Below, piece after piece: positions 36,765 to 44,820 of a stretch of 64,000 nt of DNA (the stretch's first letter is position 1; each line of letters opens with the position of its first letter). Source of the stretch: JBCBWG01 sp038523925. Its GTDB lineage: Bacteria; Pseudomonadota; Alphaproteobacteria; Rhizobiales; Hyphomicrobiaceae. A program made the position numbers and the translations under genes. The notes beneath the pieces were generated by a model. That model was not told the origin of the DNA and searched no databases. It saw only the letters and a program-made list of their open reading frames with translations. The stretch is taken from positions 62,001 to 126,000 of the forward strand of contig JBCBIY010000001.1 in assembly GCA_038523925.1 (NCBI GenBank), in the 5' to 3' direction.

Positions 36765-38666
36765 ATGACGACTTACCGCGAGACCTACGATGCGTGGGCA
36801 CGTGACCCGGAAGCCTTCTGGAGCGCGGCGGCAACCGACATCTCCTGGTACAAGCTGTGGGACCGCGTGTTCGACCCGTATGCTGGCCAGTACGGCCGCT
36901 GGTTTGCAGGCGCGGAGTGCAATACCGCCTACAACTGCCTCGACCGTCACGTGGAAGCCGGCCGCGGCGACCAACTCGCGCTCATCTACGACAGCGCGAT
37001 GGTGGGCACGACGCGCCGCTACACGTATGCCGAGATGACGACGGAAGTCGCGGTGCTCGCCGGTGTCCTCAAGGACATGGGCGTCGTCAAGGGCGACCGC
37101 GTCATTATCTACATGCCGATGATCCCCGAGGCAGCTTTCGCCATGCTCGCCTGCGCGCGGATCGGCGCGGTCCACTCCGTCGTCTTCGGCGGGTTTGCCG
37201 CCAACGAGCTTGCAACGCGGATTGACGATTGCACGCCGTCGGTTGTGCTGGCGGCGAGCTGCGGCCTCGAGCCCGGCCGGACCGTGCCGTACAAGCCGAT
37301 GATCGATGCGGCGATCGAAGCTGCCGAGCATAAGCCGCGCGCCGTGCTGATGCTGCAGCGGCCGGAGTGCGACGCAGAGTTGATCCCGGGCCGTGACTTC
37401 GACTGGACCAAGCAGATCACGATTGGCCGGAATGAAAAGCGGCTGGCCGGATGCACGGCGGTGAAGGCGACGGACCCGCTCTACATCCTGTATACTTCAG
37501 GCACGACCGGCGCGCCGAAGGGCGTCGTTCGCGACAACGGCGGTCACATGGTGGCGCTCAAGTGGTCGATGCCGAACATCTACAACGTGCGCCCGGGGGA
37601 AGTGTTCTGGTCAGCCTCTGACGTCGGCTGGGTCGTTGGCCACTCCTACATCATTTATGCGCCGCTGCTGCACGGCGCGACGACGGTCATGTACGAAGGC
37701 AAGCCGGTCGGCACGCCGGATGCCGGCGCGTTCTGGCGCGTGATCGCCGACCACGAAGTCTCAGTGATGTTCACAGCACCGACCGCCTTCCGCGCCATCA
37801 AGAAGGAAGACCCGCTCGGCCTCCTTGTCGACCATCACGACATGTCGCTGTTCCGCGCGTTGTTCCTCGCAGGCGAGCGTGCCGATCCCGAGACGATCAA
37901 ATGGGCTGAGCAAAAGCTCCGCGTGCCGGTCATCGATCACTGGTGGCAGACCGAGACGGGCTGGTCGATCTGCGCCAATCCCATTGGCATCGAGAAGCTG
38001 CCGGTGAAGTACGGCTCATCGTCCGTGCCGATGCCCGGTTGGGACATCCAGGTGCTGGACGAAAGCGGCGATCAGGTCGGCCCTGGCAAGACCGGGACGA
38101 TTGCTGCGAAACTGCCACTGCCGCCGTCCTGCCTGCCGACGCTTTGGAATGCGGACGAGCGGTTTCGGGACAGCTACCTCGGCAGCTTCCGCGGCTACTA
38201 CACGACGTCGGACGCGGGCTACGTCGACGAGGATGGCTACGTATTCATCATGGCGCGCACCGATGATGTCATCAACGTTGCCGGCCACCGCCTTTCGACC
38301 GGCCAGATGGAAGAGGTCGTCGTGCAGCATCCGGACGTGGCGGAAGCTGCCGTGATTGGCGTCGCCGATGAGCTTAAGGGGCAACTGCCCGCGGGCTTCA
38401 TCGTGCTGAATTCGGGCGTCAATCGTCCGCCGGAAGAGATCGAGGTCGAAGTCGTCAAGCACGTACGTGACGTGATCGGCCCAGTCGCGGCATTTAAGAA
38501 CGTGATGACCGTGCCGCGGCTGCCGAAGACGCGTTCCGGAAAGGTGCTGCGCGGGACAATGCGCGCGATTGCGGACAAGACCGACTGGAAGATGCCCGCG
38601 ACGATTGATGATCCGGCGATCCTGGACGAGATTACCGAGGCGCTTCGTGGGCGCGGCCTGCTCTGA
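36765..38666 (+). CDS. prpE: Propionyl-CoA synthetase
   Basis: 633-aa ANL-superfamily ligase of the acetyl/propionyl-CoA synthetase branch. It contains the ACAS-type N-terminus (YRETYDAWARDPEAFW), YTSGTTGAPKGVVRDNGG, DVGWVVGHSYI, the WWQTETGW adenylation motif and the C-terminal acetylation-site Lys in KTRSGKVLRG. Length matches PrpE better than Acs (about 650). ATG 36765 follows GGAGGGG. It activates propionate to propionyl-CoA; prpBCD is not in the window. Confidence 0.92.
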   Translation: MTTYRETYDAWARDPEAFWSAAATDISWYKLWDRVFDPYAGQYGRWFAGAECNTAYNCLDRHVEAGRGDQLALIYDSAMVGTTRRYTYAEMTTEVAVLAGVLKDMGVVKGDRVIIYMPMIPEAAFAMLACARIGAVHSVVFGGFAANELATRIDDCTPSVVLAASCGLEPGRTVPYKPMIDAAIEAAEHKPRAVLMLQRPECDAELIPGRDFDWTKQITIGRNEKRLAGCTAVKATDPLYILYTSGTTGAPKGVVRDNGGHMVALKWSMPNIYNVRPGEVFWSASDVGWVVGHSYIIYAPLLHGATTVMYEGKPVGTPDAGAFWRVIADHEVSVMFTAPTAFRAIKKEDPLGLLVDHHDMSLFRALFLAGERADPETIKWAEQKLRVPVIDHWWQTETGWSICANPIGIEKLPVKYGSSSVPMPGWDIQVLDESGDQVGPGKTGTIAAKLPLPPSCLPTLWNADERFRDSYLGSFRGYYTTSDAGYVDEDGYVFIMARTDDVINVAGHRLSTGQMEEVVVQHPDVAEAAVIGVADELKGQLPAGFIVLNSGVNRPPEEIEVEVVKHVRDVIGPVAAFKNVMTVPRLPKTRSGKVLRGTMRAIADKTDWKMPATIDDPAILDEITEALRGRGLL

Positions 38667-38691
38667 CCCCCCCCGCGCGGCGCATGCTTGC

Positions 38692-40077
38692 TTAGTACTT
38701 CTTAAGCGAGCCGGCGTTGTTGCTTTCAAGCGACCGCAACGACTTGCGCTGGCTCTTCCACGCCTCGCGCCGCCCGCTTGAGATCGCAGCTTCGCTCTCC
38801 GCGCTCGCATCGGCTGCTTTGTTGAGTTCGGCGCTCGCCTCAAGCCCGTAGGCCTGCTGCCGTTTGCGGATGTATCCGCGCGACGCTTCGAAGGCCTTGC
38901 GCGATTCAGCAAGGCGGCCCTGATCGTGCAGCTTGATCGCAAGGTCGCGCTGACGGCGGGCTTCAAGCACGGTGACGTCGGCGATGACGTCGCGGTTCAC
39001 GGATTGCGTGTGCTCGCGCGCGCCCGTCGCGATTTCGCTTGCGACGGCCACACGTGTCGTCTCGGTCCGGCCATCGCTGACGCGCCGATATGAGACCTGT
39101 ACATCGGCCACGTCGATCGCGCCGACGAAGTCGTCGTCAGGCGCCGCGATCTTCGCGAGGAGGACCTGCGTACCGCCGCCGACAAGCTGTCCGACTTTGA
39201 AGCGGACCTTGCGGCCAGTGATTTCGCCCTCGCGGCCTAGTGTGTCGATCGGCTTGAAGCCGCGCTTGAGCGTGATGATGATCTCGATGTCCTGGATCGC
39301 GACGCCAATGGCTTCGTCGAATTCGCGATTGAAGAAGGCGGTGAGATCGGCGGGCTCCTGGACGAATGCGTGATTGCCTTCGCCGGTGCGCGCGAGACCG
39401 GCCATCAGGTCCTCATTGTACGATGTCCCGAGGCCGATCGTTGAGACGAACATCCCGCGTTCCGACAAGCGGCGACCAAGGTCTTCGAAGTGGGCTGGTG
39501 ACTTAGGGCCGATGTTTGCGAGGCCGTCGGACAGCAGGATCAGCCGTGTCGAACGGCCATCATCCTGGAACTTTTCGAGTTCGCGCGCGGCCGTTGTGAC
39601 GCCGTCGTGAATGGCGGTCGAGCCGCCCGCGAGCAGGCGCCGGACCGTGCGTCGCAGTGCACGCTTGTCGGTTGCACGCGTTGCCGGGATGAGGACGCGG
39701 GCTTCATCTGAGTACGAGATGAGGCTTACGATGTCGCGATGGTCGAGCCGATCGATCGCCATCAGAGCAGCGCGTCGCGCAGCGTCAATGCGATCACCGC
39801 GCATCGAGCCGGACTTGTCGATCACCAGTGCGAGGTTCAGCGGCGGCCGGTCCGTCGCCCTCGGCTGCCGGCCGGCATCAATCTTGACCTGCAGGTAGAG
39901 CGCGCCGTCCGGGCCGCGCAGAAACTTGCTGTGGCTAAGCGTTGCGCTGACGCGCACGTCCGGGCTGGCTCCGGCTGCGTGCGCGAGGCCCGACGGTGCA
40001 AGCGCTGACACGACCACGGCTGAGGCGAGCGCGATAAAGCCGCGCCGTGCGGTGCAGGGTGGCGAGGGGAGGTGCAT
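38692..40077 (-). CDS. Secreted von Willebrand factor A domain protein
   Basis: 461 aa with an RR-containing signal peptide (possibly Tat) ending near LAHA. The VWA domain (about 80-260) has an intact MIDAS, DKSGSM (Asp87, Ser89, Ser91), and LILLSDGLANIG. The C-terminal part (about 370-461) is helical and rich in Ala, Glu and Ser with basic residues. It is the last gene of the CHASE2, FecR-like, DUF4864 row on the minus strand, 138 bp after the DUF4864 gene. Probably a periplasmic adhesion/scaffold protein. It converges with prpE. Confidence 0.88.
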   Translation of the reverse strand: MHLPSPPCTARRGFIALASAVVVSALAPSGLAHAAGASPDVRVSATLSHSKFLRGPDGALYLQVKIDAGRQPRATDRPPLNLALVIDKSGSMRGDRIDAARRAALMAIDRLDHRDIVSLISYSDEARVLIPATRATDKRALRRTVRRLLAGGSTAIHDGVTTAARELEKFQDDGRSTRLILLSDGLANIGPKSPAHFEDLGRRLSERGMFVSTIGLGTSYNEDLMAGLARTGEGNHAFVQEPADLTAFFNREFDEAIGVAIQDIEIIITLKRGFKPIDTLGREGEITGRKVRFKVGQLVGGGTQVLLAKIAAPDDDFVGAIDVADVQVSYRRVSDGRTETTRVAVASEIATGAREHTQSVNRDVIADVTVLEARRQRDLAIKLHDQGRLAESRKAFEASRGYIRKRQQAYGLEASAELNKAADASAESEAAISSGRREAWKSQRKSLRSLESNNAGSLKKY

Positions 40078-40215
40078 TCATTGTCCTTTCGATCCGGGGG
40101 GAGAACCGAAAGACAATCAGCCGACTGAGCCGGGCGCGGCCGGGGCTGACCCGTGGTCGAAACGCGGCGATGCTGTGTCGACGTCGTTTCAAGCCGCGCT
40201 TGTTGCGCAACGGCC
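40078..40215 (-). other. Non-coding gap between DUF4864 and VWA genes
   Basis: 138 bp on the minus-strand row without a credible gene. It could hold a promoter for the VWA gene; no clear motif is seen. Confidence 0.3.
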
Positions 40216-40635
40216 TCAGGCAGCCGCGCCGTTCTCGACGATCTGGCAGCCGTTGATCCGCCACGTGCCGTCAATCTCGATCATGTCGTAGGCGGCAACC
40301 ACGACGCGTCCGCCGGCCCCGCGCACAAGCACCTTCTGGATCAGGCGGCCGTTGACGGTCTCGAGCTTAAGGAACGTCGCCTCGGCTGAACGATAGAGCG
40401 GCCGGTAGCCGCGCGCGACCATCGCCATGAAGCGCTGATGCGATTGGAACAGCCCCTGAATGTTTGGCGAGGCAAACGCGAACGCGCCGGGGCCGTCGTC
40501 GCGCTTGAAGGCGTCGAGCTGCTGCGTGATGACAGACTGGATCGCCGGGTTAGCCGGCTGTTCCTGTGCGCTGGCGGCATGAGCCCCGAGCGCGACCGCA
40601 ACGGCTGTGATGAAAGCGAGAACCATCTGGCGCAT
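40216..40635 (-). CDS. Secreted DUF4864 family protein
   Basis: 139 aa with a signal peptide ending near AASAQE. The mature domain shows the DUF4864 pattern: ITQQLDAFKRDDGPGAFAFA, then FMAMVARGYRPLYR and a final strand DGTWRINGCQIV. The NTF2-like fold is expected and function is unknown. ATG 40635 is chosen for its GGAGG 8 bp upstream. It lies between the FecR-like and VWA genes on the same strand. Confidence 0.85.
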   Translation of the reverse strand: MRQMVLAFITAVAVALGAHAASAQEQPANPAIQSVITQQLDAFKRDDGPGAFAFASPNIQGLFQSHQRFMAMVARGYRPLYRSAEATFLKLETVNGRLIQKVLVRGAGGRVVVAAYDMIEIDGTWRINGCQIVENGAAA

Positions 40636-40698
40636 CAGGCAAACCTCCGTGAGCTTCACGTTAGCTACGCGCCGTCGCGGAGACCAGATGCCCGCCGC

Positions 40699-41415
40699 TT
40701 ACTTCAGCGCGTCCAGATAGCCCTTCAACTGCGCCTCGCACTTGTTTGCGAAGAGCGCCGGCAGGATCTCGTCGTCGCTCGGCGGGGCGTCGATCAGCTT
40801 CAGTGTCACCTGCCGCATGGGCTGGCCCTTTGCGACGATCGCATACCGGGCATCGCCAGCCGTCACGTCAGATGGCCAATCGGCGGTGGTCGCTTTGGCG
40901 CCGAACGTCGCTTGGCCCCGCTTTGCTGCCGTCATATCGACGATCGTCACCGTCAGCTTCTGGCCGCCTTTCGACCGGCTGAGCTTGAGCGGTTTGCCCT
41001 TCACCACACAGTAGGGACCACGCGCTGTCACCGGGACCGCGGTGAGCGAGAAGCCGGATGCTGCCGTCGCGCCGACGGTGAGGCCGCGGGTGGCGGCTGT
41101 GCGGTCTGACGATGTGCCGCCGGTCTTGATGTAGTTGCTGACCAGGGTCAGCAGGGCCGCGTTCCGCGACTGGCCTTTGATCAGCGCTGAGACCGGTTTT
41201 TCGAACGGGCCGCTGACGGTCTTTGTTGCACCGGATGGCAACAGGAACACGACCGTTTTGCCTGACGGAATCTTGACGCTGGCGCCGTCGACCAGTTGTG
41301 CGCCCGGTTTCAATGCCGGCGCGGTGGATTGCAGTACAATCAGCTCGGCGTACGCGGCGCTTGCCGCGAGCGACACCATGAGAGCGGCAAGTCCGAGTGT
41401 TCGTTTGACGGTCAT
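40699..41415 (-). CDS. FecR-like periplasmic protein
   Basis: 238 aa with a signal peptide ending at AAYAE. The first 60 mature residues resemble a FecR-type beta domain (LVDGASVKIPSGKTVVFLL). The rest is beta-rich with two cysteines (GPYCVVKG and NKCEAQ). Such FecR-like proteins often lie beside CHASE2 proteins, as here (73 bp downstream of CHASE2). The family call is moderate; role probably periplasmic ligand or partner of the CHASE2 protein. Confidence 0.65.
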   Translation of the reverse strand: MTVKRTLGLAALMVSLAASAAYAELIVLQSTAPALKPGAQLVDGASVKIPSGKTVVFLLPSGATKTVSGPFEKPVSALIKGQSRNAALLTLVSNYIKTGGTSSDRTAATRGLTVGATAASGFSLTAVPVTARGPYCVVKGKPLKLSRSKGGQKLTVTIVDMTAAKRGQATFGAKATTADWPSDVTAGDARYAIVAKGQPMRQVTLKLIDAPPSDDEILPALFANKCEAQLKGYLDALK

Positions 41416-41488
41416 TGATGGGGTCCCTCTCTAGAAAATGCGGTTGGCGCGCTTGGGTCGGGTGCGGCGCCCATGGGGTCGTGTGACG

Positions 41489-42646
41489 TCACTCTGGCGT
41501 CGCGCGCCGCTCAATCAGGTTGAAGGCGAACTTCAAAATCACCCCGCCAATCATACCGAGCATAACGGCGATCGCACACGCACCGAACGGCAAAAACTGG
41601 CGCGTCAGGACAAACAGGGCGATATCGATGCCGGCGATCAAAACGAGCATCGATCCACCTAAGGCGGAGTAGGCGAGCAAGCCAAGTCTCTCCCCGATCC
41701 ACGCACCGATGAGCGCCAGCAAGCCGTAGAGCCACATGAGAACCTCGCGCCTTAGCGGCGTGATCTCGCGGCCGTCGAGCATCTGTGCGACAGCCTGCGC
41801 GTGCAACATGACGCCCGGAACCTCTTCGCCTTCCCACTCCGGCAGTGGCGTCAGGTGCCGATCGATGTCGGGCAGGTCAGCACCGATGAGGATAATGCGA
41901 TCCTTCACGAACCGCGCCAGTGCGTTCGCAGTCGGCGATGGCGCGGGCAGCGATGGTGGCTGGATCAGGTGCGCCGGCAGCGTCAGAAACGTGTCTGAGT
42001 TGTCCTTGGGCTTCAGCAGCCATGCAATCCGCCGCGGCGTGTCGCGTGGTGCCGGGTTCGCGCCGGCGAGGGCTGCTGCGAAGGAAATGCCGTAGTCCGT
42101 CGTCCCGTCGGCGGCTGCGATGTGGCGGACGACCTGGTCCCCGCCGGTGAGCAGATTGGCATAGCCCGGCGCAGCGTTCGTCGCGGCGATGAAGGCCGTT
42201 TGTGCCGCCCGTTCCGCGTCAGTCAGCACGATCCTGGAGTCCGCGGCGGCTATGACAAACGGCGTCCGGGTCGACTTGAGCGTTGCGACGAGGTCTGCGT
42301 CCTTGTCCGGCTCCGTCGGATGGATCATCAGCATATCGAGCCCGATGGCGCGCGGCTGCATGCTATCGAGCGTCTTGATCAGCTTGGCGAGAAAGGCGCG
42401 GTCAACGGGCGTGCGGTAGGGGAAGGCTGTAAGCGTCTCGTCGGTGACGGATACGACAACGACGCCCGGATGCTGGCTGTCGCGCCGGTCGGCGAACATC
42501 GCGGTTCGGATGTCACCCGTCCAGTGTTCGAGCCACAGCAGGAACGACTTGCGGGCCGCGACGTCGACGGTCAGCGCCGTCGCGAGCGCCCAGCCAAACG
42601 CAAACACAACAAAGATCAAGCGTTGCGCCGCTGATCGACTTTCCAC
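41489..42646 (-). CDS. CHASE2 domain membrane protein without output domain
   Basis: 385 aa. One N-terminal membrane helix (about 8-28) is followed by a periplasmic CHASE2 sensor domain (about 30-285; VVVVSVTDETL, RAIGLDMLM, ILIGADLPDIDRHLTP) and three C-terminal membrane helices. It stops there: no cyclase, kinase or GGDEF domain is attached, although these usually follow CHASE2. GTG start with AAAGAGG 6 bp upstream. First gene of the minus-strand row. A signal would have to be passed to another protein in the membrane. Confidence 0.9.
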   Translation of the reverse strand: MESRSAAQRLIFVVFAFGWALATALTVDVAARKSFLLWLEHWTGDIRTAMFADRRDSQHPGVVVVSVTDETLTAFPYRTPVDRAFLAKLIKTLDSMQPRAIGLDMLMIHPTEPDKDADLVATLKSTRTPFVIAAADSRIVLTDAERAAQTAFIAATNAAPGYANLLTGGDQVVRHIAAADGTTDYGISFAAALAGANPAPRDTPRRIAWLLKPKDNSDTFLTLPAHLIQPPSLPAPSPTANALARFVKDRIILIGADLPDIDRHLTPLPEWEGEEVPGVMLHAQAVAQMLDGREITPLRREVLMWLYGLLALIGAWIGERLGLLAYSALGGSMLVLIAGIDIALFVLTRQFLPFGACAIAVMLGMIGGVILKFAFNLIERRATPE

Positions 42647-42682
42647 GTCGAACCTCTTTAAAAATATGAGCGCGCCGCAGAA

Positions 42683-42711
42683 CTGGAAACAGTCGTTGGC
42701 AAAGCTATAAA
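42683..42711 (+). promoter_or_regulatory. Candidate sigma-70 promoter for malonyl-CoA synthetase gene
   Basis: CTGGAA, a 17-bp spacer and TATAAA (5 of 6 matches to the -10 consensus) lie about 95 bp before ATG 42805, in the 158-bp divergent gap with the CHASE2 gene. The -35 match is weak. Confidence 0.4.
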
Positions 42712-42804
42712 CTACTGGCCGATTTCACCCGCTGCCATATCTCGAAGCCTGCGCGTGTGCCGAACGGACTGTGCGGCGGCGCGATGGCCACACCCGGAGG
42801 ACGC

Positions 42805-44328
42805 ATGCCGTCTCAAACGTTGACCGCCCTGCTGGACGATGCCTGCGTCCGCTTTGGCGACACGCCCGCAATTGTCCGCGACGGCGCGCCGGATCTGACT
42901 TATCGCGCGCTACATGAGCTGTCGGCGCGCTATGCCAACGCGCTTGCTGCACGTGGCGTCCGCCCGGGCGATCGCGTTATGGTCCAGGTCGAAAAGTCGG
43001 TCGAGGCTGTCGCGCTCTATCTTGCAACAGTGCGCACTGGCGCCGTGTTTAATCCGCTCAACACCGCCTACACCGCCGCCGAACTCGACTACTTTATGTC
43101 TGACGCGGAGCCCGCGTTGGTGGTTGTCGATCCGAAGAGCCGCGAAGCAGCCGAAGGCCTCGCCGCGCGCCACGGTATTGCAGCCGTCGAGACACTCGGC
43201 GCCGATCACGGCGGCTCGCTCGCAGACCTCGCCTCGGGCCAAGCCCAGACCTTTGAGAGCGTGGCCCGTGACGCGTCCGATCTTGCGGCGCTGCTTTACA
43301 CATCCGGCACGACGGGCCGCTCCAAGGGCGCGATGATCACGCAGGGCAACCTGGCGTCGAATGCTGCAACGCTGATCGACCTCTGGCAGTTCTCTGAGAC
43401 GGACCGGCTTCTCCACGCGCTGCCGATCTTTCATGTGCACGGCCTGTTCGTGGCCCTCAACGTTGCGCTGGCGAGCGGCACGACACTCATCTGGTTTGAC
43501 AAGTTCGACGCTGATCGCGTGCTCGATGCGATGCCGCGCGCGACGGCGCTCATGGGCGTGCCGACGTTCTACACCCGAATGCTCGCGTCTGACCGCCTGA
43601 GCCGTGACGCTGCCCAATCGATGCGGCTCTTCATCTCGGGTTCGGCGCCACTGCTGGCTGAGACGCACGACGCGTTTGCCGAGCGGACCGGCCATCGGAT
43701 CCTGGAGCGCTATGGCATGACCGAAGCCGGCATGATCACGTCAAACCCCTACGACGGCGACCGGGTTGCGGGCACGGTCGGCTACGCGTTGCCGGGCGTC
43801 GATGTCCGCATTGCAGGCGAGGACGGCAAGCCGGTCCTGGCGGGCGATGTCGGCGTGCTCGAAGTCAAAGGCCCCAACGTGTTCTCGGGTTACTGGCGCA
43901 ACCCGGAAAAGACGGCGGACGAGTTCCGCCCCGACGGCGCGTTCATCTCAGGCGATCTGGCGACCATGGCTGACGACGGGCGCGTCACGATCGTCGGGCG
44001 CGCAAAGGACCTCATCATCTCGGGCGGGTACAACGTTTATCCCAAGGAGATCGAGGTCGCGCTCAACGACCTCGATGGCGTCGCAGAGTCAGCCGTCATC
44101 GGCGTCCCGCATGCCGACTTCGGTGAGGCCGTCGTCGCCGTCATTACGCCCACGGGCGCGGCGGCCCCGACAGAGGCTGACATGCTCGCGGCGCTCGGGG
44201 GTCAACTGGCGAGATTCAAGCTTCCGAAACGGGTGATCGCCGTTGCGGAATTGCCGCGCAACACCATGGGCAAGGTCCAAAAGAACGTCCTGCGCGAAAC
44301 GTACGCCGATGTTCTGTCGCGCTCCTGA
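42805..44328 (+). CDS. matB: Malonyl-CoA/methylmalonyl-CoA synthetase
   Basis: 507-aa ANL ligase. YTSGTTGRSKGAM, ALPIFHVHGLFVALN, ERYGMTEAGMI, SGDLATMADDGRVTIVGR and the catalytic Lys in NTMGKVQKN are intact. The HVHGLFVALN stretch and overall layout match MatB, which activates malonate or methylmalonate. ATG 42805 has GGAGG 4 bp upstream, better than ATG 42784. It is placed between the CHASE2 row and the GTPase row, without obvious link to either. A terminator-like hairpin follows. Confidence 0.9.
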   Translation: MPSQTLTALLDDACVRFGDTPAIVRDGAPDLTYRALHELSARYANALAARGVRPGDRVMVQVEKSVEAVALYLATVRTGAVFNPLNTAYTAAELDYFMSDAEPALVVVDPKSREAAEGLAARHGIAAVETLGADHGGSLADLASGQAQTFESVARDASDLAALLYTSGTTGRSKGAMITQGNLASNAATLIDLWQFSETDRLLHALPIFHVHGLFVALNVALASGTTLIWFDKFDADRVLDAMPRATALMGVPTFYTRMLASDRLSRDAAQSMRLFISGSAPLLAETHDAFAERTGHRILERYGMTEAGMITSNPYDGDRVAGTVGYALPGVDVRIAGEDGKPVLAGDVGVLEVKGPNVFSGYWRNPEKTADEFRPDGAFISGDLATMADDGRVTIVGRAKDLIISGGYNVYPKEIEVALNDLDGVAESAVIGVPHADFGEAVVAVITPTGAAAPTEADMLAALGGQLARFKLPKRVIAVAELPRNTMGKVQKNVLRETYADVLSRS

Positions 44329-44329
44329 C

Positions 44330-44352
44330 CGCGCCGGCAAGGCGGCGGCGCG
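44330..44352 (+). terminator. Terminator-like hairpin after matB
   Basis: CGCGCCG pairs with CGGCGCG (7 bp) around a 9-nt loop, 1 bp after the matB stop. No T-run follows. It separates matB from the GTPase gene row. Confidence 0.5.
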
Positions 44353-44437
44353 TCTGATGTGTACGACGGGTCAGGAAATGATAAAGTATGTCGATGGTAT
44401 TGCAGGATGATCGTAACGCGTTGCCACGAGGCCCGAA

Positions 44438-44740
44438 ATGAACGTTCCCACGATCGACAAGATGCGGCTTGGGTCCGACGATCGGTCAGATGAGAAGTTG
44501 AAGCAGGTCCGCGAGATCCTGGTCGGTGATTATCAGCGCCAGACCGATGCGCACGTGCAGATGCTCGAAGAGCGCGTCCGCGAACTTGAGCTGTCGGTAC
44601 ATCGCAGGCTGGATGCCATTCAAGCCCGGATCGACGCCATCGCCGGCGAGGTCGATGCAAGTCACCGCACAACCATGGACGAGCTTGCCGACGGCATGCG
44701 CGAACTCGGCGATCGCATGAAACGCGTTCACCGTGGCTGA
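44438..44740 (+). CDS. Small coiled-coil protein, first gene of the GTPase row
   Basis: 100 aa, almost entirely helical and highly charged, with no signal peptide or membrane segment. About residues 18-75 form heptads, preceded by a short motif KQVREILVGD that resembles the start of the next protein (SRLRELLFDE). ACGAGG lies 7 bp before the ATG. No known family is recognised. Because of its place directly before the OmpA/roadblock-like gene, I infer it is a cytoplasmic partner or assembly factor of that protein. Confidence 0.75.
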   Translation: MNVPTIDKMRLGSDDRSDEKLKQVREILVGDYQRQTDAHVQMLEERVRELELSVHRRLDAIQARIDAIAGEVDASHRTTMDELADGMRELGDRMKRVHRG

Positions 44741-44820
44741 CGTCGGCGCCCGCATGTGCTTGATGACGAGCTGGCGGGGCTGGGCGCTTTCCGTCCGCTG
44801 CCGCGACCTGACGATCTAAC

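Noticed and set aside
44741..44820. Extra gene between coiled-coil and OmpA-type genes
   Set aside because: Only 80 bp with an in-frame stop before ATG 44821; treated as spacer.
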